Positions 5,347-5,433 of a DNA stretch of 5,433 bases are shown here, piece by piece. The notes under the pieces are model-generated. The model made no database searches. It was not told the origin of the DNA and worked only from the letters and a program-made list of their open reading frames with translations. The stretch lies in the NCBI GenBank assembly GCA_014804225.1, contig JAAVAF010000001.1, forward strand, positions 3,321 to 8,753, in the 5' to 3' direction. The stretch is from Lachnospiraceae bacterium. GTDB lineage: Bacteria; Bacillota; Clostridia; Lachnospirales; Lachnospiraceae. Both the position numbers and the translations under genes were made by a program. The stretch's first letter is position 1. The number at the start of each line of letters is the position of its first letter.

Positions 5347-5433
5347 ATGGAAAAAGCATTCAAAAATATGGTGGTTTTTGCACCACCGATTGCAAATGAT
5401 AAAGTAATGCGTCTTGTGCCTTTTGGAAAGTTA
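5347..5433 (+). other. Start of an unidentified rightward transcript, possibly a partial gene
   Basis: An ATG at 5347 lies almost exactly at the predicted transcription start and opens a frame that stays open to the window end (29 codons, beginning MEKAFKNMVVFAPP). In-frame ATGs also occur at 5368 and 5407. None has a recognisable ribosome site, so this could be a leaderless gene, a gene using a weak site, or an untranslated leader of a gene further right. A hairpin GGTGGT/ACCACC with a 6-base loop lies at 5370-5387. Read on the minus strand that hairpin is followed by ATATTTTTG and could be a weak terminator for a leftward gene beyond the edge. I do not recognise the product. Confidence 0.25.

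Larger units (their letters stand above)
5041..5433. other. 393 bp mostly non-coding region upstream of MATE
   Basis: Apart from the MATE leader and promoter (to 5194), the inverted repeat at 5225-5245 and the rightward promoter at 5310-5339, I find no gene with a ribosome site here. Positions 5246-5309 are plain AT-rich DNA with no clear signal. The minus-strand open frame at 5169-5363 starts with TTG, lacks a ribosome site and crosses both promoters and the repeat, so it is not called. Confidence 0.7.

Noticed and set aside
5169..5363. Minus-strand open frame of 64 codons upstream of MATE
   Set aside because: It starts with TTG, has no ribosome site, and crosses two promoters and an inverted repeat.
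5370..5387. GGTGGT/ACCACC hairpin as a firm leftward terminator
   Set aside because: The following T run is short and interrupted (ATATTTTTG) and no leftward gene end is visible, so it is mentioned only as a possibility.

Overview
The window reads as an ordinary chromosomal segment of a low-GC Gram-positive bacterium, most likely a clostridial Firmicute of the Lachnospiraceae kind. The evidence is AT-rich intergenic DNA, strong AGGAGG-type ribosome binding sites, sigma-A-like promoters (TTGAAA with 17-18 bp spacing) and a Bacillus/Clostridium-type gene order. The genus cannot be fixed from this sequence. There is no sign of a mobile element, CRISPR array, tRNA or rRNA.

Positions 4-3264 (minus strand, read right to left) hold a compact cluster: a YqeG-family HAD phosphatase, then shikimate dehydrogenase (aroE), shikimate kinase (aroK), type II 3-dehydroquinate dehydratase (aroQ), and finally elongation factor P (efp). 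The first four genes are packed with a 1 bp gap, a 1 bp overlap and a 33 bp gap, and probably share one promoter at 3236-3264. AroQ, AroE and AroK catalyse three consecutive steps from 3-dehydroquinate to shikimate 3-phosphate. efp lies 165 bp further on with its own good promoter at 756-784, and a long hairpin terminator at 4-63 closes the cluster.

Positions 3198-3385 are a divergent regulatory region: the yqeG promoter points left, and an extended -10 promoter points right to a small Dabb-domain (stress-responsive alpha/beta barrel) gene at 3386-3676. That gene converges on a MATE-family multidrug exporter gene (3673-5040, minus strand), and the two coding regions overlap tail to tail by 4 bp.

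Positions 5041-5433 are mostly non-coding. They hold the MATE leader and promoter, a perfect 7 bp inverted repeat, and a strong rightward promoter (5310-5339) for a transcript that runs off the window end. The identity of that transcript is not clear.

I see no convincing new biological system. The points most worth a second look are regulatory: a LacI/CcpA-like palindrome just downstream of the efp promoter, a 12-base word shared by the efp promoter and the yqeG/Dabb intergenic region, a short ORF in the MATE leader whose stop overlaps the MATE start codon, and the nearly leaderless rightward transcript at the window edge.
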